Positions 1-7,780 of a DNA stretch of 64,000 nt are shown in pieces. The notes beneath the pieces are model-generated. The model was not told where the DNA came from. It searched no databases and was given only the letters and a program-made list of their open reading frames with translations. The stretch lies in the NCBI GenBank assembly GCA_035443885.1, contig DAOMNO010000008.1:1-64000 (forward strand), in the 5' to 3' direction. A program made the translations under genes and the position numbers. Positions within the stretch are counted from its first letter, which is position 1. Each line of letters starts with the position of its first letter. This DNA is from DAOMNO01 sp035443885 (GTDB taxonomy: Bacteria > Planctomycetota > Phycisphaerae > Phycisphaerales > SM1A02).

Positions 1-40
1 ACATGGGCATCTCTGAGCGGCGGGCGTGCCGCGTGTTGGG

Positions 41-145
41 TCAGTCGAGGATGACCTGCGGCACATCGCCGCCCTTGGCAGCGGCCGGCGGATAGAGCGT
101 GGTCCGCTTCTTCTTAGATACCTCAGCAACCCGGGACTTCGCCAT
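41..145 (-). CDS. possible small protein, 34 aa, unrecognised
   Basis: Reading the minus strand, an ATG at 145 opens a frame that closes with TGA at 41. It gives a short basic peptide beginning MAKSRV with a KKK cluster and ending in VILD. The frame stays open upstream to about 199, so it may be the tail of a longer reading frame or a remnant. No family is recognised and no ribosome-binding site is obvious. The rest of 1-266 shows nothing else convincing. Confidence 0.2.
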   Translation of the reverse strand: MAKSRVAEVSKKKRTTLYPPAAAKGGDVPQVILD

Positions 146-266
146 GCGCGCGAGAATACTGTGGGATCGATAGCCGAGCAATGAAAAGCGATCTTCGATT
201 CATGCCCGTCTCCTCGCAACTTTTTTCCGCTTCTTCCCCTTGACAGCCTATGGAAGTGTGCTATTC

Positions 267-289
267 TTCCCCTAGAACGCATAGGGGAA
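267..289. promoter_or_regulatory. perfect inverted repeat, likely PadR operator
   Basis: TTCCCCTA (267-274) is followed after 7 nt by its exact reverse complement TAGGGGAA (282-289). The right arm contains the purine-rich stretch that would serve as Shine-Dalgarno for the ATG at 295. A dimeric regulator bound here would cover both promoter-proximal DNA and the ribosome-binding site. PadR proteins commonly bind such dyads in their own promoters, so autorepression is the natural inference. Confidence 0.55.
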
Positions 290-294
290 CGACC

Positions 295-654
295 ATGCCG
301 CCTTCATCCCGCCCGGACCTGCTTCAGGGCACGCTCGACATGATGATTCTCAAGACCCTTTCCAGCGGGTCGAACCACGGTTACGGCATCGCTCGCCGCA
401 TCCGCCAGGTGTCTGACGACGTGCTCACCGTCGAAGAAGGCTCGCTCTATCCCGCGCTGCATCGGCTGGAAAAGCGCGGCTACATTCTCGCGGAGTGGAA
501 GCGAAGCGAAGCCAACCGCCGTGCGAAGTATTACTCCCTCACACGCACGGGCCGCGCGCAACTGCGGACGGAAGCGGCAGCATGGACGCAGCTTGCCAGC
601 GCGATCGACAAAGTGATGAACACGCGCGATGCTGCCTCGGAGTCGGTCGCATGA
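295..654 (+). CDS. PadR family transcriptional regulator
   Basis: This 119-residue protein matches small PadR winged-helix repressors. It has the opening LLQGTLDMMILKTL, the helix-turn-helix region HGYGIARRIRQ (about 30-40), the signature EGSLYPALHRLEKRGYI (about 48-64), and the wing KYYSLTRTGRAQL. The start at 295 is preferred over an in-frame ATG at 250. It has an AGGGGA ribosome site 6 nt upstream, and 250 would place the operator palindrome inside the gene. The stop overlaps the next start as ATGA (651-654), so the two genes are translationally coupled. In planctomycetes and acidobacteria, PadR genes often precede MacB/FtsX-like permeases carrying a prefix domain. Here the partner keeps only that prefix. 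Confidence 0.9.
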   Translation: MPPSSRPDLLQGTLDMMILKTLSSGSNHGYGIARRIRQVSDDVLTVEEGSLYPALHRLEKRGYILAEWKRSEANRRAKYYSLTRTGRAQLRTEAAAWTQLASAIDKVMNTRDAASESVA

Positions 655-1634
655 ACCTTGCTGCTGCGCTCAAGCCGTTTCTTCGCCCTCCTGATCCGCG
701 ATCAGAGCGAGAAATCGACAGCGACCTCGATGATGAGTTTGCGTTCCATCTCGAACAGATCGAGCGCGAGCTGACAGAAGCGGACCCGACCCTTTCACAC
801 GACGAAGCTGCCCGGCTGGCGCGGCTTCGCTTCGGCGACACAGATCAACTGAAAAAGCGATGCAGGCGCATCGCCATGGAGGACCGAATCATGCTCCAGC
901 GATTCAATGCGGTGCTTATGGTCGTCGTCATGCTTATGGTGATCGGCGTCAGCGCACAGATGTACATCACACAGCGGTATAACTCGCTTGCGCTGCAGGC
1001 CATCACGATGGAACTCGCTTCGATGCGCGTGGAAACGGGCGCGAGGCGGTATGAATCTCGCTTGGCCGCCCCAGACGAAGACGGACGCCTGAACTACGCG
1101 GACCAGCGCAACGAGCCGACGAGCGGCGTCATTTACATCGGCGGATCGGTCGCCCGTCCTGGCGTATATCACATGCCGCAGCGGCCGCTGACGCTTTCGC
1201 GCGTGCTGGTCGCCAGCGGCGTGGACCGCGACAAACTGCACGTCATTGTTCGCAGAACGCAACCCGACGGCTCGCAGGTGGAAGTGCTGAATCGCGTGAT
1301 TCAACTGTCCGCTGAACATGAAGACCCGGAACTTGAGCCGAATGACTTCGTGCTGGCTCTGCCCGCTGAGCAAAACAGCGATCCGCGCAAGAACGTCAAC
1401 GTCGTGCCGCTTCGGTTCATCAACGCGCAGCAGGCGAAAGAGGCGTTGATCGCGCGATTGGGTCCGCTGGCGACGGACCCGGACCGGCCCGCGATCGCCA
1501 TCGTGCCGGATGACCGCACGAACTCGCTCATCATTGCGTGCGAGCCGAACCTCTGGGGGCAGGTGGTGGAGATGCTGAAGACGATTGATGCTGGCACGAC
1601 GGGCGAGCGCACCGGCCGGTCCGAGCAACCATAG
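651..1634 (+). CDS. permease-prefix / SLBB / secretin-N fusion membrane protein
   Basis: A 327-residue protein with an unusual domain order. Residues about 18-75 resemble the cytoplasmic 'permease prefix' of PadR-linked ABC permeases (acidic DLDDEFAFHLE, then EAARLARLRFGD). One transmembrane helix lies at about 88-104. Residues about 158-218 look like an SLBB domain (YIGGSVARPGVY, then TLSRVLVASG). Residues about 249-313 resemble a secretin N-type domain (VVPLRFINAQQAKEAL, DDRTNSLII, VVEMLKTID). No permease helices and no ATPase follow. A single-pass inner-membrane protein with a periplasmic polymer-export or secretin-docking face is inferred. Domain assignments rest on motif reading only. 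The gene is coupled to padR by the ATGA overlap. Confidence 0.65.
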   Translation: MNLAAALKPFLRPPDPRSEREIDSDLDDEFAFHLEQIERELTEADPTLSHDEAARLARLRFGDTDQLKKRCRRIAMEDRIMLQRFNAVLMVVVMLMVIGVSAQMYITQRYNSLALQAITMELASMRVETGARRYESRLAAPDEDGRLNYADQRNEPTSGVIYIGGSVARPGVYHMPQRPLTLSRVLVASGVDRDKLHVIVRRTQPDGSQVEVLNRVIQLSAEHEDPELEPNDFVLALPAEQNSDPRKNVNVVPLRFINAQQAKEALIARLGPLATDPDRPAIAIVPDDRTNSLIIACEPNLWGQVVEMLKTIDAGTTGERTGRSEQP

Positions 1635-1681
1635 CCAGCAACGCCAGCCTGCGGGTCATTCCCGCGCGCTTCGCCCTCGCA

Positions 1682-1687
1682 TACACT
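1682..1687 (+). promoter_or_regulatory. -10-like box TACACT, 6 nt before purM start
   Basis: TACACT lies 6 nt upstream of the purM ATG at 1694, so a transcript starting the usual 6-7 nt past a -10 box would be leaderless. It is one of nine similar cases in this window. Confidence 0.45.
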
Positions 1688-1693
1688 GCTTAC

Positions 1694-2806
1694 ATGCCGA
1701 GCACTGTTCGAGGGAAGAAACGAACCGCTGCACCGTCTGCGAAGAAGGCGATGACCTACGCGGAAGCAGGCGTGGACATCGACGCGGGCGATGAAGTCGT
1801 CCATCGCATCGGGTCGATGCTCAAACGCACGCACGGGCCGCGCGTGCTGGGCAAGCACGGCGCGTTCGCGGGCATGTTCCGCCTCGACTACAACGAAAAA
1901 CTCTTCAAGAAGAACTATCGCGACCCCGTGCTCGTCGCCTGCACCGATGGCGTGGGCACAAAGGTCAAACTGGCAGCACAGCTCGGCGTGTATGACACCG
2001 TCGGCATCGACTGCGTGGCGATGAATGTCAATGACCTCATCGTCCAAGGCGCGGAGCCGCTCTTCTTCCTCGATTACCTCGGCCTCAACAAGGTCATCCC
2101 CGCGCAGACGGCGAGCATGGTGGAAGGCGTGGCGCGCGGCTGCGAAATCGCAGGCTGCGCGCTGCTGGGCGGCGAGTGCTCCGAAATGCCGGATATCTAT
2201 TCGGAAGGCGACTTCGACATCGCAGGGTTCGCGGTGGGCGTGGTTGAACTCGACCGCGCCATCGACACCATGCGCGTCGAGAAAGGCGATGTCATCATCG
2301 GCCTCGCGTCTGATGGCATTCACTCCAACGGCTATACGCTCGTGCGAAAGATCGTCGAGCGCGCCAGGCTGAAGCTCGATCGTGCTTACCCTGAACTCGG
2401 CGAGCGCACGCTGGGCGACGTGCTGCTTACCCCCACGCGGATTTATGCAAAGCCCATCGTCAAACTGCTCAATCAATATCGCGTGAAGAAAATCGTCAGC
2501 GGCATGGCGCACATCACCGGCGGCGGGCTGCCCGGCAATGTGAACCGCGCTCTGCCTGAAAAACTCGATGCCCGCATCAATCCCAAAGCGTGGGAAACGC
2601 CTGCGATCTTCACGTTCCTGCAGAAGCACGGCAACGTGGAGCGCGATGAGATGTACCGCGTGTTCAACATGGGCATCGGTTACGTGCTCATCGTGCGGCC
2701 GACGTTCGCGGAGTCTGTGGTGCGCCAGCTCAACAAGTGGGGCGAGCGGGCGACGATCATCGGCGAAGTGGTCAAGGGAACGGGCCGCGTACAGCTTGAG
2801 CACTAG
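1694..2806 (+). CDS. purM: phosphoribosylformylglycinamidine cyclo-ligase (AIR synthetase)
   Basis: Catalyses the ATP-dependent closure of FGAM to AIR, the fifth step of purine synthesis, in the cytoplasm. The 370-residue protein shows the family core: MTYAEAGVDIDAGDEVV at 20-36, CTDGVGTKVKLAAQ, NDLIVQGAEPLFFLDYL, GGECSEMPDIY, GLASDGIHSNGYTLVR and the C-terminal HITGGGLPGNV. A basic 19-residue N-terminal extension (RGKKRTAAPSAKK) precedes the usual start. An internal ATG at 1751 would give the standard length, but the -10-like box at 1682-1687 fits the start at 1694. The gene stands alone with no other purine genes nearby. Confidence 0.95.
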   Translation: MPSTVRGKKRTAAPSAKKAMTYAEAGVDIDAGDEVVHRIGSMLKRTHGPRVLGKHGAFAGMFRLDYNEKLFKKNYRDPVLVACTDGVGTKVKLAAQLGVYDTVGIDCVAMNVNDLIVQGAEPLFFLDYLGLNKVIPAQTASMVEGVARGCEIAGCALLGGECSEMPDIYSEGDFDIAGFAVGVVELDRAIDTMRVEKGDVIIGLASDGIHSNGYTLVRKIVERARLKLDRAYPELGERTLGDVLLTPTRIYAKPIVKLLNQYRVKKIVSGMAHITGGGLPGNVNRALPEKLDARINPKAWETPAIFTFLQKHGNVERDEMYRVFNMGIGYVLIVRPTFAESVVRQLNKWGERATIIGEVVKGTGRVQLEH

Positions 2807-2837
2807 CGATGTGCGAAGGTCGCTGCGGAAGCACACC

Positions 2838-4277
2838 ATGACGCATCACATGACGCCTGACGAGTTCCGCAAGCGTGGCGGCGAAGTGATCGAGTTCATT
2901 GCTTCATACATGGAGCGCATCCAGGCAGGCGACGACGACGCGATGCCCGTGCTGTCTCGCGTGAAGCCCGGCGAGGTGCGCGCCATGCTGCCGCCCTCAC
3001 CGCCTGTGGCGGGTGAGAGTTTCGACGCCATGCTGCGCGATGTGGAACGGATCATTCTGCCCGGCGTTACGCACTGGCAATCGCCGAACTTCTTTGCGTA
3101 CTTTCCGTGCAACAACTCCGGACCGTCGATTCTGGGTGAGATGCTTTCAGCGGGCTTGGGCGTGCAGGGCATGTTGTGGGCCACCAGCCCGGCGTGCACG
3201 GAGCTGGAAACGCACGTGCTCGATTGGATTGTGGAACTGCTCGATCTGCCTCGCAAGTTTCTTTCGACTTCCGTTGCGGGCGGCGGTGTGATTCAAGACA
3301 CCGCATCCAGCGCTGCGCTCTGCGCCCTGCTCGCAGCGCGCGAACGCGCGACGGGCGGAACTTCCAACGCAGGCGGCGTGCGCCAGCGTCTCACGGCGTA
3401 CGCTTCCAATCAGGCGCACTCGTCCATCGAAAAAGCGATCGTCATCGCAGGCATTGGCCGCGAGAACCTGCGCCTGATCGACGTGGATGAGCGATTCGCC
3501 ATGAAGCCCGAATCGCTGAGACAGGCGATGGATCGCGATGTGAAGGCTGGATTCACGCCTTGCTTCGTGTGCGCGACGGTCGGCACGACTTCATCCAACG
3601 CGATCGACCCCGTTCGCGCCATCGCAGACATATGCAGCGCTTTTCCTGATGCATGGCTGCATGTGGACGCCGCGATGAGCGGCACCGCTGCGGTCTGCCC
3701 GGAATACAGATTCATTCACGACGGGCTTGAACTGGCCGACAGCTACTGCTTCAACCCGCACAAGTGGATGTTCACGAACTTTGACTGCAACTGCTTCTAC
3801 GTGGCGGACCGCGCCGCACTGGTGGGCGCGCTGTCGATCCTGCCGGAGTACCTCAAAAACGCTGCGACCGAATCCGGCGCGGTGATTGATTACCGCGACT
3901 GGCAGATTCCGCTTGGCCGGCGCTTTCGCGCGCTCAAGCTGTGGTTCGTTATGCGACATTACGGCATCGAGGGTTTGCGGGCGCATCTGCGCGAGCACCT
4001 CGCAATCGCGCAGCAGTTCGCCGCGTGGGTGCGAGCAGATCAAGCGTTCGTGCTTGCCGTCGAGCCGCCGCTGAACCTAGTCTGCTTCCGCCACATCACG
4101 GGTGAAGCGACCACCCGCCGAATCATGGAGCGCGTCAACGCCAGCGGCAGGATGTACCTCACCCACACGCTGCTGGGCGGGCAGTTCACGCTCCGCATGT
4201 CGATCGGTGGCACGCACACACGGTTGGAGCATGTTCAGCAGGCATGGAGCCTGATCCGGGCCGCCGCCGCGGGCTGA
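2838..4277 (+). CDS. PLP-dependent aromatic/aliphatic L-amino-acid decarboxylase
   Basis: A 479-residue group II decarboxylase of the DDC/tyrosine decarboxylase family. These enzymes remove the alpha-carboxyl group of an amino acid to give an amine. Visible hallmarks are THWQSPNFFAYFP near residues 78-90, ATSPACTELE at 115-124, the PLP-stacking histidine in NQAHSS (194), the HVDAA aspartate (277), and the PLP-binding lysine in NPHKW (309). Length and N-terminal domain match the family. Substrate cannot be read from sequence; tryptophan, phenylalanine, tyrosine and DOPA are all possible. The start at 2838 has a weak GGAAG site; a second in-frame ATG lies four codons later. It follows purM after 31 nt on the same strand. 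Confidence 0.9.
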   Translation: MTHHMTPDEFRKRGGEVIEFIASYMERIQAGDDDAMPVLSRVKPGEVRAMLPPSPPVAGESFDAMLRDVERIILPGVTHWQSPNFFAYFPCNNSGPSILGEMLSAGLGVQGMLWATSPACTELETHVLDWIVELLDLPRKFLSTSVAGGGVIQDTASSAALCALLAARERATGGTSNAGGVRQRLTAYASNQAHSSIEKAIVIAGIGRENLRLIDVDERFAMKPESLRQAMDRDVKAGFTPCFVCATVGTTSSNAIDPVRAIADICSAFPDAWLHVDAAMSGTAAVCPEYRFIHDGLELADSYCFNPHKWMFTNFDCNCFYVADRAALVGALSILPEYLKNAATESGAVIDYRDWQIPLGRRFRALKLWFVMRHYGIEGLRAHLREHLAIAQQFAAWVRADQAFVLAVEPPLNLVCFRHITGEATTRRIMERVNASGRMYLTHTLLGGQFTLRMSIGGTHTRLEHVQQAWSLIRAAAAG

Positions 4278-4317
4278 CGCCCCGTGTTCATCACCCCGCC
4301 TATCATTGCCGCTTTGT

Positions 4318-5943
4318 ATGACCACCCAGACCGCCGATTTGAATGTCGCCCGTGTCGCCTTCGTCAGCCTCGGCTGCCCGAAGAACCTTGTCGATTCCGA
4401 AAAGATGCTGGGCACGCTGGCGCAGAGCGGCGTTGAACTCGTCTCCGAACAGGCCGGCGCGGATGCGGTCATCATCAACACCTGCGGCTTCCTTGAAGCT
4501 TCCAAGCAGGAATCGCTGGATGTCATTCACGATGCCATCGAACGCAAGAATCGCGGCGAGCTGAAGCGTGTCGTTGTAGCGGGCTGCCTTGTGCAAAGGC
4601 ACCGCGCGAAGATGCTTGAATGGGCTCCGGGCATCGACGCGATGATCGGCGTGTTCGATCGCGATCACATTCTCGAAGCCGTCAACGGCGCGCCGGCGGG
4701 CGAACGTGCTGCTTCCGTGGCGGATGGCGGCCACCTGCCGCCCTACTGGATCGCAGGCAACGCGCTGCAGGCTGCCAAAGCGCGCGGCATGAAGACGACG
4801 GGCCTCACGGTCAACGGCGCGGATGGCAAGGGCGTGGGTTACTTTGAAGATGACTCGACGCGATTCCGCCTCACGCCGCGCCACTGGGCGTACCTTCGTG
4901 TCAGCGAAGGCTGCAACCAGAAGTGCGCGTTCTGCACGATTCCGTCGATTCGCGGCAAGATGCGATCCAAACCGCTCGATCGCATCATCAGCGAAGCGCG
5001 CCAGCTCATGGCGGACGGCGCGTTCGAGTTGAATCTCATCGGACAGGACACCACAAGCTACGGCTACGACATTTACGATTCCAAGCCACGACAAGGCGCG
5101 GTGAAGGCGCGGGTCTCTGCCGATCTCCCCTACTCAGGCGACCTCATCGGCCTGCTCACCGCACTGAACGATGTCGGCCGCGAGTTCGGCGGTCCTGCGG
5201 GCGCGTGGATGCGCCTGATGTATGTGTATCCCACGTACTTCACGGATGAAATGATCGACGCCATCGCGGCGCTGCCCAACATCGTCAAATACATCGACAT
5301 TCCGCTTCAGCACATGAGCAACCGCATGCTCAAGGCCATGCGGCGGAACATCACACGAGATCAGCAGGCGGAATTGCTCTACAAGCTGCGCGAGCGCATT
5401 CCCGGCCTCGCCATCCGCACGACGTTCATCACCGGCTTCCCCGGCGAAACAGAAGACGATCACGAAGAGCTGATGGAGTTCATCGACGAGTTCGGCTTCG
5501 ACATGATGGGCGTCTTCCAATACTCGCGCGAAGAAGGCACGCCCGCAGGAACGATGGACCTCGATCCTGAACTGCACGTGCCGGATGACGTGAAGGCTCG
5601 CCGTGAGCAGGAACTCATGCTGCTCCAGCAGGAGATTGCGTTCGAGAACGCGAAGTACGTGGCGGAGCAGAAGTCGATGTTCGACGTGCTGATCGAAGGC
5701 CCCGCAGCGGGCGGTACGACCGGCCGCGCCACGACGGGCGTGGTGAACGCAGGCGCGCTGTACACCGGCCGATGCTATCACCAGGCCCCGCAGGTCGATT
5801 CGCTGACATATGTGCACAGCGAAGCGAAGCTCTCGCCGGGCGAACTGGTGCGCTGCACGATCGTGGATGCGGACGGGTACGACCTGATCGCCCAGCCGAC
5901 TGAGCAACTTGACAAGCGCATCAGCCTGCCGCTGGCGCGGTGA
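4318..5943 (+). CDS. rimO: ribosomal protein S12 methylthiotransferase
   Basis: A radical-SAM enzyme that adds a methylthio group to an aspartate of ribosomal protein S12. The N-terminal domain supplies three cysteines for the auxiliary cluster: LGC (20), NTCGF (56) and AGC (90). The radical-SAM motif is CNQKCAFC (199-206), followed by RGKMRSKP and a C-terminal TRAM-like domain. The opening VSLGCPKNLVDSE favours RimO over MiaB. At 541 residues it is about 100 longer than typical RimO. One insertion lies around 122-185, between the N-terminal and radical-SAM domains, and a second lies near NLIGQDTTSYG. The ATG at 4318 is preferred over a TTG four codons upstream. A TATCAT box ends 11 nt before the start. 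Confidence 0.93.
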   Translation: MTTQTADLNVARVAFVSLGCPKNLVDSEKMLGTLAQSGVELVSEQAGADAVIINTCGFLEASKQESLDVIHDAIERKNRGELKRVVVAGCLVQRHRAKMLEWAPGIDAMIGVFDRDHILEAVNGAPAGERAASVADGGHLPPYWIAGNALQAAKARGMKTTGLTVNGADGKGVGYFEDDSTRFRLTPRHWAYLRVSEGCNQKCAFCTIPSIRGKMRSKPLDRIISEARQLMADGAFELNLIGQDTTSYGYDIYDSKPRQGAVKARVSADLPYSGDLIGLLTALNDVGREFGGPAGAWMRLMYVYPTYFTDEMIDAIAALPNIVKYIDIPLQHMSNRMLKAMRRNITRDQQAELLYKLRERIPGLAIRTTFITGFPGETEDDHEELMEFIDEFGFDMMGVFQYSREEGTPAGTMDLDPELHVPDDVKARREQELMLLQQEIAFENAKYVAEQKSMFDVLIEGPAAGGTTGRATTGVVNAGALYTGRCYHQAPQVDSLTYVHSEAKLSPGELVRCTIVDADGYDLIAQPTEQLDKRISLPLAR

Positions 5944-5949
5944 GTTTGC

Positions 5950-7317
5950 CTAAAGACAATTGAGCAGATGTACTGCAAGATCGCGTGACGCGACACGCAG
6001 TTCCGGAACGGCGGTGTGCTCCCACAACTGCGCGCGACGTGCAGGCCCGGCAATGAACACACGATCGCTCGCGCTGCCGGTTGCATTCAATGCACCGCCA
6101 AGCGAATCCGTCAGAATCCCCAGTCCCAGCGCGTCCGGCTGAATCACGCTCTCGCGCAGCAGCGAACGCAATAGTGGATCGTTCAATCTGCGAATATCTG
6201 TCGTCGGCCCCGTACAGTTGACGACCGTACTGAATGAGAGCGAAGCGGTCTCTGTTGCATGGCGGCGGCGCACCGTGACGCGCATCACGCTACCCGCGTC
6301 CTGCATGTCAACGATGCGGCCAGCGAGCACGGAAAGTCGTTGCGAATCGAGCAGCGCATCAATGCCCAGAGCAGTTGGCGGCGCCGCACGGTGGCGATGG
6401 CTGTCCCAGTAACAGCGCAGATGCCGAAGGAATCGGCTTTGTTCTTCATGATTCAACGATTGCCAGAGCTGCGGCGTGACGGGGCGCAACGAAGCCACCA
6501 CATCGCGCCAGTTGATGCCCTTCTCCTTTGCGCGGCGAACCTCTGCCCGCAGCGCGTGCAAAATGCCATGCGCCGTATGGGGCCAACGCTCCAGTGGCGG
6601 ATCAAACGGATGGGGTGAAGGCGGGCGCGCGGATGTGCGGTGAGGTTGGGGCAGCAAGCCATGACGTGAAAGCGCCATGAGGCGGCCTCGCGCCTTCCTC
6701 GCCACGACAAGCGCCACATCAAGCATCGTCAGTCCGGTACCGATCAACAGGACATCACCTGCATTAGTCAAACGCTCCAGCGCGCCTTCCGCCCACGGGT
6801 CTGCGATGAAGCGTTCACTTGCCAAGGCACCCCGGTCTTGCAGCGGCAGCTCGGCGGGGGGCGGATTGCCCGTCGCCAGCACCAGTCGGTCCGCCTCGAT
6901 GCGTCCGCCCCCCTGCAACTCCACGGAAAAGCCGCCATCAGGTCGCGGCTGTGCGGCGATCGCGAGCGCGTGAATGAGATCAAGATTCGCGCCCGGCGTG
7001 CCCGCCGCCTGCTCAACATGCTGGCCGAGGTACTCGCCATATAGCTTACGAGGAAGGAATGAACCGCCAGTCACACCGGCAAGCCGCTCGCGCGCCCAGC
7101 GCACAAAGTGGTCGGGATCATCCGGCAGCGCGCTCATGTTACCCGCGGGCACATTAAGAAGATGTTCAGCATACGAAGTACCGTACGCCACGCCTCGACC
7201 GAAACGACCTGATGCATCAAGCAGCAAAATTCGGGCGCGACCGCTGTTGCACTCTGCAAGATTGGCTGCGAGTGAAGCCCCACTGAAACCCGCGCCGATG
7301 ACAAGAATGGTCGTCAT
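5950..7317 (-). CDS. FAD/NAD(P)-binding protein (NAD_binding_9 type)
   Basis: A 455-residue flavoprotein with an N-terminal Rossmann fold. The dinucleotide motif VIGAGFSGASLA lies at about residues 5-16, followed by GRGVAYGTS and LNVPAGNMSALPDDP, which are characteristic of the FAD-NAD(P)-binding family related to hydroxylamine- and lysine-N-oxygenase-like proteins. A second nucleotide motif, VLLIGTGLTMLDVAL, lies in the middle. The reaction is unknown. It converges with rimO, with only 6 nt between the stops, and no terminator is visible between them. On its 5' side it is divergent from the small membrane protein gene at 7441. Confidence 0.8.
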   Translation of the reverse strand: MTTILVIGAGFSGASLAANLAECNSGRARILLLDASGRFGRGVAYGTSYAEHLLNVPAGNMSALPDDPDHFVRWARERLAGVTGGSFLPRKLYGEYLGQHVEQAAGTPGANLDLIHALAIAAQPRPDGGFSVELQGGGRIEADRLVLATGNPPPAELPLQDRGALASERFIADPWAEGALERLTNAGDVLLIGTGLTMLDVALVVARKARGRLMALSRHGLLPQPHRTSARPPSPHPFDPPLERWPHTAHGILHALRAEVRRAKEKGINWRDVVASLRPVTPQLWQSLNHEEQSRFLRHLRCYWDSHRHRAAPPTALGIDALLDSQRLSVLAGRIVDMQDAGSVMRVTVRRRHATETASLSFSTVVNCTGPTTDIRRLNDPLLRSLLRESVIQPDALGLGILTDSLGGALNATGSASDRVFIAGPARRAQLWEHTAVPELRVASRDLAVHLLNCL

Positions 7318-7429
7318 GCAGCGTGTTCCAGGGGTTTCAACTCAGCGACGATGATCGTGCTCGTCGAGGACTTCATTGTATCCGATATCGGCTGCGCTTG
7401 ACCCCAAGGTGAAGCTTGACGCGCCTGCC

Positions 7430-7435
7430 TACAAT
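7430..7435 (+). promoter_or_regulatory. -10-like box TACAAT, 5 nt before a GTG start
   Basis: TACAAT lies 5 nt before the GTG at 7441. No matching -35 is obvious at 17 nt. Its position predicts a leaderless transcript. Confidence 0.45.
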
Positions 7436-7440
7436 CCGCC

Positions 7441-7731
7441 GTGATTCGCATTACACGCATCAGCACATTCGCTCAGGAAGGCGCGGGCCGGGCCGGGGCC
7501 GCGTGGCGCACCGTTGCCTCGCAGCCGAGCTGGATCACGCGCATCGCGCTGATGGCGTTTCTCATCATCGTCGGCCTGCCGATTCTGCTGCTGCTGCTCT
7601 TCGCGCTGCTGGTGGCGACCATCGTGTTCGTCATTCTCGCACTCATCAACGCGGTACTCGTGCGCCTGCGCGGTGCGATGCCGCGAAACGACGGCAGAGA
7701 GAACGTCCGCGTCATCCGCAGAGCGGAATAG
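7441..7731 (+). CDS. small membrane protein, hypothetical, 96 aa
   Basis: The 96-residue product has a short basic amphipathic N terminus, a long hydrophobic segment from about residue 37 to 72 that could form one or two membrane helices, and a basic tail ending in VIRRAE. It is not assigned to a family. The start is GTG, chosen because the frame has no earlier ATG and because the TACAAT box sits 5 nt upstream. It lies 49 nt before argS on the same strand, but argS appears to have its own -10-like box, so an operon is not certain. Confidence 0.55.
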   Translation: MIRITRISTFAQEGAGRAGAAWRTVASQPSWITRIALMAFLIIVGLPILLLLLFALLVATIVFVILALINAVLVRLRGAMPRNDGRENVRVIRRAE

Positions 7732-7780
7732 CCCACGCGGTGAATCGTGATTGGGAACCGTCGATATACTTCGGCCTGAA

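Noticed and set aside
1301..2839. Long minus-strand open frame opposite purM (512 codons)
   Set aside because: Its product is His/Arg/Ala-rich with no domain, and it mirrors the codon structure of purM. It is a typical antisense shadow in high-GC DNA.
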